This document shows positions 1-8,413 of a stretch of 57,343 nt of DNA, piece after piece. This DNA comes from Halomonas campaniensis (GTDB lineage Bacteria > Pseudomonadota > Gammaproteobacteria > Pseudomonadales > Halomonadaceae). Below the pieces are notes generated by a model, which searched no databases, was not told the DNA's origin, and saw only the letters and a program-made list of their open reading frames with translations. The position numbers were made by a program, and so were the translations under genes. Position 1 is the stretch's first letter; every line of letters starts with the position of its first letter. The stretch spans positions 22,799-80,141 of the forward strand of contig NZ_JPUA01000025.1 of NCBI RefSeq assembly GCF_002211105.1. Direction: 5' to 3'.

Positions 1-44
1 GCGAAGCTCAGGCGGGGGATGTGGAAGCACTCAGTAACCTTTAA
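1..44 (+). CDS. Possible 3' end of an upstream gene
   Basis: One frame is open from the window edge to a TAA at 42-44 and reads EAQAGDVEALSNL. This composition resembles the C-terminus of a helical-repeat or other cytosolic protein. It would converge on the YceI-like gene 17 bases downstream. Only 13 codons are visible, so neither identity nor reality can be established. Confidence 0.3.
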   Translation, partial: EAQAGDVEALSNL

Positions 45-61
45 CGACGACCGATTAACTA

Positions 62-652
62 TTACCTATTAACCAGGAGCGCATTGAGGGTGACGGGTAC
101 ATGCTCGTCAATCTCCTGGTAGCCCAGTAACGACATCACGGTGCGCACCGTGGTGTTGGCCATCAGTGCTCGGCCATCCATCGCCATGGGCTCCGCGTGG
201 GTGACGCGTATCTCATTCAGGCCTTCGCGGGTAAACCGCAGCGGCACGGATTCCTGTTGGTTTACCATGTCTGATTGAACGCTAAAGGTCAGCGTCTCCA
301 CCAGGGATTCGCCAATATCCAAACCGTCCAACCGCTCTGGCGGCATTTGCGCCTCTAGCGTCACCAAGGTGGTGTTGGCCAGCAAACCTATCCACGGCGG
401 CAGCTCACCAAAGCGTTCCAGCACATCCGTTTGGCTGAGTTTTAACGGCAAACGCAGGGTGCCATCACTGGAGATATCACCCTGCAGATCGCGCACTTGG
501 TGGTGATGCGTTTGCGGTGTTTCGCCGTTCAACTGAGTAACCGACGCCTGCACCCGGGACTGGCCAGGATCAAGCTGCCAATCAGCGTGCACGGGCAGCG
601 CCAACAATAAGGGGAATAGAGCAATCAATGCTTTCACAGCGCGTCTCCGCAT
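62..652 (-). CDS. YceI-like exported protein
   Basis: A 196-residue protein with an N-terminal signal peptide: Arg-rich start, hydrophobic core at residues 7-20, and a likely cleavage after VHA near residue 23. The mature part resembles the YceI family of periplasmic lipocalin-like barrels that bind isoprenoid-type lipids, with its alternating beta strands and conserved WQLDP opening. The ATG start at 650-652 (read on the minus strand) has a GGTGAG about 10 bases upstream. It is transcribed away from the tRNA. The family assignment is fairly firm; the ligand and physiological role are not shown by the sequence. Confidence 0.8.
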   Translation of the reverse strand: MRRRAVKALIALFPLLLALPVHADWQLDPGQSRVQASVTQLNGETPQTHHHQVRDLQGDISSDGTLRLPLKLSQTDVLERFGELPPWIGLLANTTLVTLEAQMPPERLDGLDIGESLVETLTFSVQSDMVNQQESVPLRFTREGLNEIRVTHAEPMAMDGRALMANTTVRTVMSLLGYQEIDEHVPVTLNALLVNR

Positions 653-722
653 AAAGAACTACTCACCAGACTGCCCAATCCCCATAAAGTGCCGTAATGA
701 CATCAAGATAGCGCAAAGGGGC

Positions 723-751
723 TAGCCTCACCCGGCCACATTCGCTATGAT
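723..751 (+). promoter_or_regulatory. Candidate promoter of the tRNA gene
   Basis: A TATGAT hexamer at 746-751 sits 13 bases before the first base of the tRNA and is followed by a GC-rich discriminator, as at stable-RNA promoters. The matching upstream hexamer at 723-728 (TAGCCT) is a poor -35, so only the -10 is convincing. Confidence 0.4.
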
Positions 752-764
752 ATGCACGCTTTTC

Positions 765-841
<77 letters not shown>

Positions 842-864
842 TTCCTATATTTACCTATTTTAAT

Positions 865-890
865 AGCAGGGGATTATGAGTCCCTTGGTC
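865..890 (+). repeat. Copy of tRNA anticodon arm with inverted 7-nt loop
   Basis: Positions 865-890 repeat tRNA positions 788-813. The first 9 and last 10 bases are identical, but the 7-nt anticodon loop CTCATAA is replaced by TTATGAG, its exact reverse complement. The flanking GGGA/TCCC arms form the inverted repeat of the anticodon stem. Anticodon arms are known attachment cores of tyrosine integrases, with arm-type symmetry around a roughly 7-bp overlap. This could therefore be a scar or a variant attachment site of an element that used this tRNA. Confidence 0.8.
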
Positions 891-1092
891 TGCGGCTCTC
901 CGCCACTCGTTTTGCCCTTTCTTTGTTTATCTCTTTCTTGTTCGCTTTCAACGGCTGATAGCTCGTTGTTGGCTGTGTATGATAACCGCAATTAACAAAT
1001 ACTTATTGAGTGAGGACAGGTACTGTGGATGCCAGTACTTAGCCGCTGCGCTTATTTTTATTTGCGATTAATGTTCTCAGTTCAATGGCGCT

Positions 1093-1105
1093 ATGCAGTC
1101 TGCAT
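1093..1105. promoter_or_regulatory. Inverted repeat upstream of methyltransferase operon
   Basis: ATGCAG-T-CTGCAT is a perfect 6-bp inverted repeat around one base, 77 bases before the methyltransferase start. A third ATGCAG lies at 1141-1146. It could be an operator for the operon, but no dedicated DNA-binding regulator is encoded beside it. Confidence 0.35.
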
Positions 1106-1182
1106 GTAACTATTGCGACTGAACGGCTTAGCAACGAGAAATGCAGCACTCGCTTTAAGGCGAACAGGAAAAACGGCACGTC

Positions 1183-3978
1183 ATGAACGCAGTTGAAATC
1201 GAATCCGCAATTTCTGATTTAGCACAACAGCCTTTCGATCAGGCTGAGTTCCCCTATGCCTTTCTGGAAGCTTTTGGCAACAAGGCGACCACCATCAAGC
1301 GGCTGCGTTCGGGTACGTCCAATAAGTCGGACTTTGCAGGCTCTTGGGGCGGAGTACTGCAAACGAACAATATCCATATCGCGGTGGCGGAGGCCGGTGC
1401 CGTTACCCAAACCCTGGCCACGCTGAAGGCTAGCCCAGCCACTGCACGTGCCAAGGTGAAGTTTGTGCTCGCCACCGACGGTGAGATGCTTGAGGCCGAA
1501 GAGCTGGAAAGCGGCGAGACAGTCGCCTGCAAATATGAAGAGTTTCCTGATCACTTCGGTTTCTTTTTGCCCCTGGCGGGTATTACCACTGTTAAGCAGG
1601 TGCGTGAAAGCTCGTTTGATATTCGCGCCACTAGCCGCCTGAACCGACTTTACGTGGAGCTGCTGAAAGATAACCCAGGCTGGGGTACGGAAGAGCAGCG
1701 CCACGAGATGAACCATTTCATGGCCCGCCTGATCTTCTGTTTTTTTGCCGAAGACACGGATATCTTCGCCGGTAGCGGGCTGTTCACCGACACCGTCTCA
1801 GAAATGAGCGCCAGAGATTCCGCCAATACCCACGAAGTGATTAGCGAAATCTTCCGCGCCATGAACACGCGGCAAGAAGCGCATGCTGCGGCGAATATCC
1901 CCCGCTGGGCAGGGAAGTTTCCCTATGTAAACGGCGGCTTGTTTTCCGGCAGTGTGGACGTACCGCGCTTTAGCAAGATCGCTCGTTCCTACTTGCTGCA
2001 CATCGGCAGCCTGGATTGGACACAAATTAACCCTGATATTTTCGGCTCGATGATTCAGGCGGTGGCCGACGATGAAGAGCGTGGTGCATTGGGCATGCAC
2101 TACACCAGCGTGCCGAATATTCTAAAAGTGCTGAACCCACTGTTTCTGGATGACCTGCGCGAAAAGCTGGAAGAAGCAGGCGACAACGCTCGCAAGTTGC
2201 TTAACCTGCGCAACCGCATGGCCAAAATTCGCGTATTTGACCCGGCCTGCGGCTCGGGTAATTTTTTGGTCATCGCCTACAAGCAAATGCGTGAAATTGA
2301 AGCTGAGATTAACCAGCGTCGTGTTGAGCCAAATCGGCCAACCGATATACCGCTGACCAACTTTCGAGGCATTGAGCTGCGGGACTTCTCAGCTGAAGTA
2401 GCTCGGCTTGCATTAATCATTGCCGAGTACCAGTGTGACTTGCATTATCGCGGCAAGAAGCTGGCTTTAGCCGAGTTTTTACCCCTCAGCTCCGATAATT
2501 GGATTACCTGCGGCAATGCTTTGAGGCTTGATTGGCTGCAATTGATGGATGTCTACAGTACAGGCGTAAAACTCACCGCTGATGATCTTTTCGATACCCC
2601 GCTGGATCAGGCTCAAATCGATTTTGAGAATGAGGTGGGTGAAACCTATATCTGTGGAAACCCGCCATATCTAGGATCCACATGGCAAAGCAAAGAGCAA
2701 AAGGAAGACCTGAAGCGTATTTTCGATGGGCGCACGAAGAGTTGGAAGTCGCTCGATTATGTAGCGGGCTGGTTTATGAAAGCTGCTGATTACGGGGTTC
2801 ACACGCCTACTGTATCAGCCTTTGTATCCACCAACTCAATATGTCAGGGGCAGCAGGTGCCGATCCTCTGGCCGCTGATTTTTGAGACTGGACATGAGAT
2901 CGCTTTTGCACATACCAGTTTCAAATGGGCGAATCTTGCTAGCCATAACGCGGGTGTTACTGTTGCTATTGTTGCAATAAGTAACCATCCAGGTTTAGCG
3001 AGAAAATTATTCTCCCTTTCGAAGACTGGCGAAACGGTTGAGAAGCAAACGAATAATATCAATTCGTATCTAACCGCCGCTCCTAATGTCATCGTTAAAA
3101 AGGTATCCAAGCCTCTGGGTGATGTTTCTGACATGAGCTTTGGAAATAAGCCTGTCGATGGCGGTCACCTTCTTCTTTCCAGAGGCGAGATGGAGGCTTT
3201 AGGTTTGAGCTCGGATCAACGTGCTCACTTCATCCGGCGCATTTACGGCTCGGCGGAGTTTATCCGTGGCTTAGAACGCTATTGCTTGTGGATTGAGGAC
3301 GATCATTTGCGAGAGGCAATGGCGATAGACTCAATCCGCCAGCGTGTTGAAGGCGTGCGCAATATGCGACGGAATAGTCGAGATAAAAGCGCTAATGAAA
3401 TGGCGAAACGTGCTCACCAGATGCGCGAAATGAATATTGGTACACGACAGACAATCGCGATGCCCTGCGTATCCTCTGAGAACCGTGCATACCTTCCTGC
3501 AGGTTTATTAGACAATAAGTCTACTGTCACTAATCTATGCTTTGCTCTATATGACGCTTCGCTCTGGAACATGGCACTGATTGCATCCCGATTGCACCTA
3601 GTTTGGATCGCCACCGTATGCGGCAAGATGAAAACAGACTTCCGCTACTCTAATACAATGGGCTGGAACACTTTTCCCATCCCTAAACTGACTGATAAGA
3701 ACCGTGCTGACCTAACAGCAGCAGCCGAAAACATTCTTTTGGCTCGCGAAGCGCACTTTCCGGCCACCATCGCCGATCTCTACGACCCTGAAAAAATGCC
3801 TGACAATCTGCGTGAAGCCCATGAACGCAATGATGAGGTGCTGGAGCGCATCTACATCGGACGGCGTTTCAAAAACGATACGGAGCGCCTGGAAAAGTTG
3901 TTTGAGCTGTATACCAAGATGACCGCAGAGGCTCCTGGTAAAGGGTCTGCCAGTAAGAAAGCACGGAGGAAGGCATGA
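1183..3978 (+). CDS. MmeI-like adenine-specific DNA methyltransferase
   Basis: A 931-residue class I SAM-dependent DNA methyltransferase, which probably methylates adenine N6 in a specific site. Motif I, DPACGSGNF, is at about residues 353-361, and the catalytic motif IV, NPPY, is at about 493-496. The architecture matches MmeI-type enzymes: an N-terminal domain, a helical spacer, the methyltransferase core, a target-recognition region at about 600-820 and a C-terminal domain. The D-x9-ExK nuclease signature of MmeI is not visible at the N-terminus, so this copy is probably modification-only. The gene overlaps the RhuM gene by four bases (ATGA). The start has only a weak, distant AGGA. Bases around 2880-3660, encoding the recognition region, look more AT-rich than the flanks, which fits exchange of specificity domains. 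Confidence 0.88.
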   Translation: MNAVEIESAISDLAQQPFDQAEFPYAFLEAFGNKATTIKRLRSGTSNKSDFAGSWGGVLQTNNIHIAVAEAGAVTQTLATLKASPATARAKVKFVLATDGEMLEAEELESGETVACKYEEFPDHFGFFLPLAGITTVKQVRESSFDIRATSRLNRLYVELLKDNPGWGTEEQRHEMNHFMARLIFCFFAEDTDIFAGSGLFTDTVSEMSARDSANTHEVISEIFRAMNTRQEAHAAANIPRWAGKFPYVNGGLFSGSVDVPRFSKIARSYLLHIGSLDWTQINPDIFGSMIQAVADDEERGALGMHYTSVPNILKVLNPLFLDDLREKLEEAGDNARKLLNLRNRMAKIRVFDPACGSGNFLVIAYKQMREIEAEINQRRVEPNRPTDIPLTNFRGIELRDFSAEVARLALIIAEYQCDLHYRGKKLALAEFLPLSSDNWITCGNALRLDWLQLMDVYSTGVKLTADDLFDTPLDQAQIDFENEVGETYICGNPPYLGSTWQSKEQKEDLKRIFDGRTKSWKSLDYVAGWFMKAADYGVHTPTVSAFVSTNSICQGQQVPILWPLIFETGHEIAFAHTSFKWANLASHNAGVTVAIVAISNHPGLARKLFSLSKTGETVEKQTNNINSYLTAAPNVIVKKVSKPLGDVSDMSFGNKPVDGGHLLLSRGEMEALGLSSDQRAHFIRRIYGSAEFIRGLERYCLWIEDDHLREAMAIDSIRQRVEGVRNMRRNSRDKSANEMAKRAHQMREMNIGTRQTIAMPCVSSENRAYLPAGLLDNKSTVTNLCFALYDASLWNMALIASRLHLVWIATVCGKMKTDFRYSNTMGWNTFPIPKLTDKNRADLTAAAENILLAREAHFPATIADLYDPEKMPDNLREAHERNDEVLERIYIGRRFKNDTERLEKLFELYTKMTAEAPGKGSASKKARRKA

Positions 3979-4985
3979 GCGACCTAATCTTGTACACCAC
4001 AGATGATGGGCGCACCCAGCTGCACCTTAGGGTGGAAGGTGACAGTATCTGGCTTAGCCAGTTGGAAATTGCTGAACTGTTCCAGACCACCAAGCAGAAT
4101 GTCTCTCTGCACGCCAAAAATATATTCGAAGACAATGAGTTAGACCCTGAGGCAACCGTCAAGGATTCCTTGACAGTTCAATTTGAGGGTAAGCGTCAGG
4201 TCAAGCGGAAGATCAGTTACTACAACCTCGATTTGATCCTGGCCATTGGCTATCGCGTCCGCTCGTCTCGCGGCGTGCAGTTCCGCCAGTGGGCCAGCGC
4301 TCACCTGAAGGAGTTTCTGATTAAGGGCTTCGTGATGGACGACGAGCGCCTTAAGAACCCCGGTGGTTGGGACTTTTTCGATGAGCTGCTGGAACGCATC
4401 CGGGACATACGCGCCTCGGAAAAGCGCTTCTACCAGAAAGTCCGCGATCTCTTTGCGCTTAGCTCCGACTATCAGGCCCGCGAGAGAGAGACGGCACAGT
4501 TTTTTGCTGAAGTACAAAACAAACTGCTGTATGCGGCCACAAGTCACACCGCTGCTGAGCTGATCTTAAAACGCTCAGACCCGACTATGCCAAATATGGC
4601 GTTGACCAACTGGAGTGGCTCACGGGTTCGCAAGCAGGATGTCATTGTTGCCAAAAACTACCTGACGGCAGACGAGATCGACACGCTAAACCGTTTGGTA
4701 GTGATCTTCCTTGAACAGGCAGAGCTCAGGGTAAAGAAACAGAAAGAGCTGACCCTGGATTTCTGGCGTAACAACGTCGATAAGATGCTGGCGTTTAATG
4801 ATCAGCCCATTCTTGAAGGCGCAGGCTCGGTTAGCCGTGAAAGCATGGAAAGAATTGCCCGTGAGCGTTATGAGGTGTTCGACCAGCAACGGCGCACGGC
4901 TGAATCAAAAGCAGCCGATGCCGCTGATCTAAAGGAAATCGAACAGCTGGAACAAGACCTCAAATACAAGGGCAAAAAGCCCTGA
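3975..4985 (+). CDS. RhuM-family protein
   Basis: A 336-residue protein of the RhuM family, named after a Salmonella pathogenicity-island gene whose function is not known. Homologues are commonly found inside restriction-modification loci. The N-terminal half contains the family's conserved stretch from IWLSQLEIAELFQTTKQNVS through YYNLDLILAIGYRVRS. This includes a helix-turn-helix-like segment at about residues 27-48 and a conserved RGVQFRQWA near residue 95. The C-terminal third is helical and charged. It overlaps the methyltransferase stop by four bases and sits 13 bases before the helicase, so it is translated as part of the same unit. A specificity, adaptor or regulatory role in the operon is inference. 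Confidence 0.85.
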   Translation: MSDLILYTTDDGRTQLHLRVEGDSIWLSQLEIAELFQTTKQNVSLHAKNIFEDNELDPEATVKDSLTVQFEGKRQVKRKISYYNLDLILAIGYRVRSSRGVQFRQWASAHLKEFLIKGFVMDDERLKNPGGWDFFDELLERIRDIRASEKRFYQKVRDLFALSSDYQARERETAQFFAEVQNKLLYAATSHTAAELILKRSDPTMPNMALTNWSGSRVRKQDVIVAKNYLTADEIDTLNRLVVIFLEQAELRVKKQKELTLDFWRNNVDKMLAFNDQPILEGAGSVSRESMERIARERYEVFDQQRRTAESKAADAADLKEIEQLEQDLKYKGKKP

Positions 4986-4998
4986 CAGGGATTGCATT

Positions 4999-7062
4999 AT
5001 GACGAAGAGAGTACCCTCAGTTTCCGTCTCGTACGCCAGCAATGGCAGTTCTACCACGTCCAATGAGCTTGGCATGCGGCCCATGCAAGAGCGTGCCTAC
5101 GAACGGCGAGGTGAGCAGTACCTCCTGATCAAGTCGCCCCCTGCATCGGGAAAAAGCCGCGCTCTCATGTTTATTGCGCTGGATAAGCTGCATAACCAGG
5201 GGCTTAAACAGGCCATTATCGTGGTGCCAGAAAAATCTATCGGCTCCAGCTTTAATGACGAACCGCTAAGTAACTACGGCTTTTGGGCTGACTGGCATGT
5301 AGAACCCAAATGGAACCTGTGCAACGCGCCGGGCACGGACAATGGCGGCAAGGTCAAATCTCTAGGCGCTTTCCTCGAAAGCAGCGATAAGGTGTTGGTT
5401 TGCACCCATGCGACGTTCCGTTTTGCGATTGATCAGTTTGGGTTAGCAGCTTTTGATGACTGCTTGATCGCCGTGGATGAGTTCCACCATGTTTCTGCAA
5501 ATCCCGACAATAAGTTAGGTGCTCACTTGGGTGGCTTTATCAACCGCGATAATGTGCACATCGTCGCGATGACCGGCTCCTACTTCCGCGGCGACACCGA
5601 GGCGGTGTTGGCCCCGCAGGATGAGTCGCGTTTTGATACGGTGACTTACACCTATTACGAGCAGCTCAACGGTTACGAGTACCTCAAGCAGCTAGATATC
5701 GGCTACTACTTCTATTCTGGCTCTTACGCTGATGACATCCTCAAGGTGCTCGATCCTGCTGAGAAGACCATTCTTCATATCCCCAATGTTAATTCACGCG
5801 AGAGTTCCAAGGATAAGGTGCGTGAGGTTGAGCACATCATCGAGGAGCTAGGGGAGTGGCAGGGGACTGACCCAGTCACAGGTTTTCAATTGGTAAAAAC
5901 ACCAGAAGGTCGGCTGCTAAAAATTGCTGATTTGGTAGACGATGATTCAACCAAGCGTGAGCGTGTGTCGAGCGCACTGAAAGACCCCGCGCAGAAGCAC
6001 AATCGTGACCATGTGGACATCATCATCGCGCTGGGAATGGCCAAAGAAGGGTTTGACTGGATCTGGTGCGAACATGCGTTAACGGTGGGTTATCGTTCTA
6101 GCTTAACGGAGATCGTGCAGATTATTGGTCGCGCCACGCGGGATGCGCCGGGCAAGACACGGGCACGCTTCACGAATTTGATCGCCGAACCGGATGCGGC
6201 TGAACAGGCAGTGACCGAAGCCATTAACGATACCCTAAAAGCCATTGCTGCCAGCCTGCTGATGGAGCAAGTACTGGCACCACGCTTTGAGTTCAAGCCA
6301 AAGAACCCTACCAGCGGCCCGCAAGAAGGGTTCGACTACGGTGACGAGGGCTACGACCATAGCAAATGCAATGTGGGCGTTAACGAAGAAACCGGCAAGT
6401 ATCAAATCGAAATTAAGGGGCTGGCAGAACCCAAAAGCGAAGAAGCCACCCGGATTTGCCAAGAAGACCTGAATGAGGTGATTACAGGCTTCGTGCAGGA
6501 CAAGACCACCATTGAACGTGGCTTGTTTGATGAAGAACTGGTGCCCGAAGAGCTCACCCAGGTACGCATGGGCAAGATCATCAAGGAGCGCTACCCCAAC
6601 CTGGACGAACAAGACCAAGAAGCTGTTCGCCAACACGCCATCGCAGCGCTCAACCTCACCCAGCAGGCCAAACTATTGCTGGCGGGTAGCGAGGCCGTTG
6701 ATATCGGTAGCAATGAGCCAAAGCCGAACACAGCTTTAATAGCAGGGGTACGCAAGTACGCGATGGACGTGCGGGAGCTCGATATCGATTTGATTGATCG
6801 TATCAACCCCTTTAGCGAGGCCTACGCGATTCTGGCCAAGAGCATGAGTGAAGATAGCTTGAAGCAAGTAGCCGCCGTCATCTCTGGTAAACGTACCAAC
6901 CTGTCACCAGATGAAGCCAAAGAGCTGGCTATGAGAGCGGTCAAATTCAAAAAAGAGCGAGGGCGTTTGCCTTCAATTAGCTCCCAAGATGCCTGGGAAA
7001 AACGCATGGCCGAAGGTGCTTCTGCATTCGTGCGCTTTAAAGATGAGGGGCGTTATGACTGA
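4999..7062 (+). CDS. SF2 DEAD/DEAH-box helicase of the island operon
   Basis: A 687-residue superfamily 2 helicase. Walker A is PPASGKS at about residues 47-53. Motif II is DEFH at 160-163, motif III is TGS near residue 193, and motif VI is QIIGRATRD from about residue 374. The roughly 300 residues after the helicase core contain no domain I can name. The start has an AGGGA eight bases upstream. The gene lies 13 bases after rhuM, and its stop overlaps the start of the GIY-YIG gene by eight bases. By analogy with HsdR and ResIII proteins it could translocate or unwind DNA for the nuclease that follows. It carries no nuclease motif itself, and that partnership is inference. Confidence 0.88.
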   Translation: MTKRVPSVSVSYASNGSSTTSNELGMRPMQERAYERRGEQYLLIKSPPASGKSRALMFIALDKLHNQGLKQAIIVVPEKSIGSSFNDEPLSNYGFWADWHVEPKWNLCNAPGTDNGGKVKSLGAFLESSDKVLVCTHATFRFAIDQFGLAAFDDCLIAVDEFHHVSANPDNKLGAHLGGFINRDNVHIVAMTGSYFRGDTEAVLAPQDESRFDTVTYTYYEQLNGYEYLKQLDIGYYFYSGSYADDILKVLDPAEKTILHIPNVNSRESSKDKVREVEHIIEELGEWQGTDPVTGFQLVKTPEGRLLKIADLVDDDSTKRERVSSALKDPAQKHNRDHVDIIIALGMAKEGFDWIWCEHALTVGYRSSLTEIVQIIGRATRDAPGKTRARFTNLIAEPDAAEQAVTEAINDTLKAIAASLLMEQVLAPRFEFKPKNPTSGPQEGFDYGDEGYDHSKCNVGVNEETGKYQIEIKGLAEPKSEEATRICQEDLNEVITGFVQDKTTIERGLFDEELVPEELTQVRMGKIIKERYPNLDEQDQEAVRQHAIAALNLTQQAKLLLAGSEAVDIGSNEPKPNTALIAGVRKYAMDVRELDIDLIDRINPFSEAYAILAKSMSEDSLKQVAAVISGKRTNLSPDEAKELAMRAVKFKKERGRLPSISSQDAWEKRMAEGASAFVRFKDEGRYD

Positions 7063-8254
7063 CCTGGACGACTTGCGCGCCGAGCTAGATGAGTTAGCTC
7101 AACCCGAGAAAAAGAAAGGCCTTTCGGCACGTGAAGAGCGCATCATCGCGGGCTTTGAAGAGATTCAGCGCTTTGTCGATCAGCATGGCTGTGCCCCGCA
7201 GCACGGTGAAGGCAACGATATTTTTGAACGGCTCTATGCCGTGCGTCTTGATCGCATTCGTTCGCTTGAGGAGTGCCGAACCCTGGTGGAGCCCCTTGAC
7301 CGCCAAGGCTTGCTAGATGGCAACCGTGTCAGCGACGTGGATGCGACAGAGACGATGGACGATGACGCCTTGCTTACTGAGCTGTCTGGGATTTCCGGGG
7401 TGTCTGAGCTTACCGAGCTAAAGCATGTGCGCTCAAGCGCGGAGAAACGTGCCGCTGAAGAGGTGGCCAATAGAGAGAAATGCGAAGACTTTGCAACCTA
7501 CCAGCCGCTGTTTGAGCAAATAGAAAGCGAGCTGAAAAGTGGGCTAAGAACCACGCGACGATTCGGTAAGAACGCTACCATTGAGGTAGGACAGTGGTTC
7601 ATCGTGGATGGGCAAACGGCCTATGTAGCCGAAGAGGGGGAGGAATTTGATTCACCCCAAGGCAAGAAAGATGCCCGCCTGCGAGTAATTTTCTCTAACG
7701 GAACGGAAAGCAATCTGCTGCGCCTATCGTTAGTCAGAGCGCTTTACAAAGATGAAGCCAGCCGCCGTATTACCGAGCCAGATGCTGGGCCTCTGTTTGC
7801 TGAACAACAGCCCAATGAAAGCCGCTTTAGTGAAACGTGGGAAGAGGACGACATAGAAAGCGGCACCATCTATGTGCTGCGCAGCCTGTCAGAACAACCG
7901 TTTGTGTCGGAACATCGAGAGCTGATCCATAAAATCGGCGTGACAGGTGGTAAGGTCGAAGCTCGCATAGCCAATGCCGCACACGATGCCACCTATCTAC
8001 TGGCTGATGTTGAGGTGGTCGCCACCTACAAGCTGGCTGGTATTAACCGCCGCAAACTGGAAGCGCTTTTTCATCGCATTTTCGCCCCCGCACAGCTTGA
8101 ATTGACGATTCAGGATCGCTTTGGGCATCCGGTTAAGCCACGAGAGTGGTTTTTGGTGCCATTGCATGTGATTGATGAGGCGGTGCAGAGGATTCGGGAT
8201 GGATCAATTATGGGTGTGGTTTATGAGCCAGAAACTGCACAGTTGATTAGTTAA
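7055..8254 (+). CDS. GIY-YIG nuclease (T5orf172/MUG113-like)
   Basis: A 399-residue protein. I chose the ATG at 7055 because it overlaps the helicase stop and has GAGGGG five bases upstream; an in-frame start at 6989 would lie deep inside the helicase gene. The C-terminal domain from about residue 269 shows the GIY-YIG pattern of the T5orf172 subfamily: IYVLRS, then HKIGVTGG, a following Arg (VEARIANA), and a Glu in RRKLEALFH that would bind metal. The N-terminal 260 residues are acidic and helical and match no domain I can name. As the last gene of the four-gene operon it is the only recognisable nuclease, and so the likely effector if the cluster restricts foreign DNA. Confidence 0.83.
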   Translation: MTDLDDLRAELDELAQPEKKKGLSAREERIIAGFEEIQRFVDQHGCAPQHGEGNDIFERLYAVRLDRIRSLEECRTLVEPLDRQGLLDGNRVSDVDATETMDDDALLTELSGISGVSELTELKHVRSSAEKRAAEEVANREKCEDFATYQPLFEQIESELKSGLRTTRRFGKNATIEVGQWFIVDGQTAYVAEEGEEFDSPQGKKDARLRVIFSNGTESNLLRLSLVRALYKDEASRRITEPDAGPLFAEQQPNESRFSETWEEDDIESGTIYVLRSLSEQPFVSEHRELIHKIGVTGGKVEARIANAAHDATYLLADVEVVATYKLAGINRRKLEALFHRIFAPAQLELTIQDRFGHPVKPREWFLVPLHVIDEAVQRIRDGSIMGVVYEPETAQLIS

Positions 8255-8413
8255 GCTAGCAAAATAAAAAGGACATTGAGGCTGTGGTTGATAGATAGCC
8301 TTTATAAGCGACAACTGACAGAGAGTCAGCCACCCAATTGGCCCTCTTGCCTGACAAATCGACTCTGGCAAACATTAAATACGCAGGGATAGGGCAAAGT
8401 GCAAGGATAGGTA

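Larger units (their letters stand above)
842..1182. other. Gene-free left border of the accessory island
   Basis: These 341 bases between the tRNA and the methyltransferase contain no credible reading frame and no integrase. Two structures stand out: a 26-nt modified copy of the tRNA anticodon arm at 865-890, and an inverted repeat at 1093-1105 with an extra half-site at 1141-1146. The rest is fairly AT-rich and presumably carries the promoter of the downstream operon, although no strong sigma-70 promoter can be fixed by eye. Confidence 0.6.

Noticed and set aside
842..1182. A degenerate integrase or small RNA gene at the island border
   Set aside because: No frame with integrase residues and no terminator-bounded structure could be found; only the att-like repeat and one inverted repeat are supported.
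1183..1500. An N-terminal MmeI-style nuclease in the methyltransferase
   Set aside because: I looked for the D-x9-ExK pattern in the first ~110 residues and found no convincing match, although a divergent nuclease cannot be excluded without a structure comparison.
1219..1716. Long minus-strand open frame opposite the methyltransferase N-terminus
   Set aside because: It is a shadow of the methyltransferase frame: no family resemblance, no ribosome-binding site, and the plus-strand protein is clearly real there.
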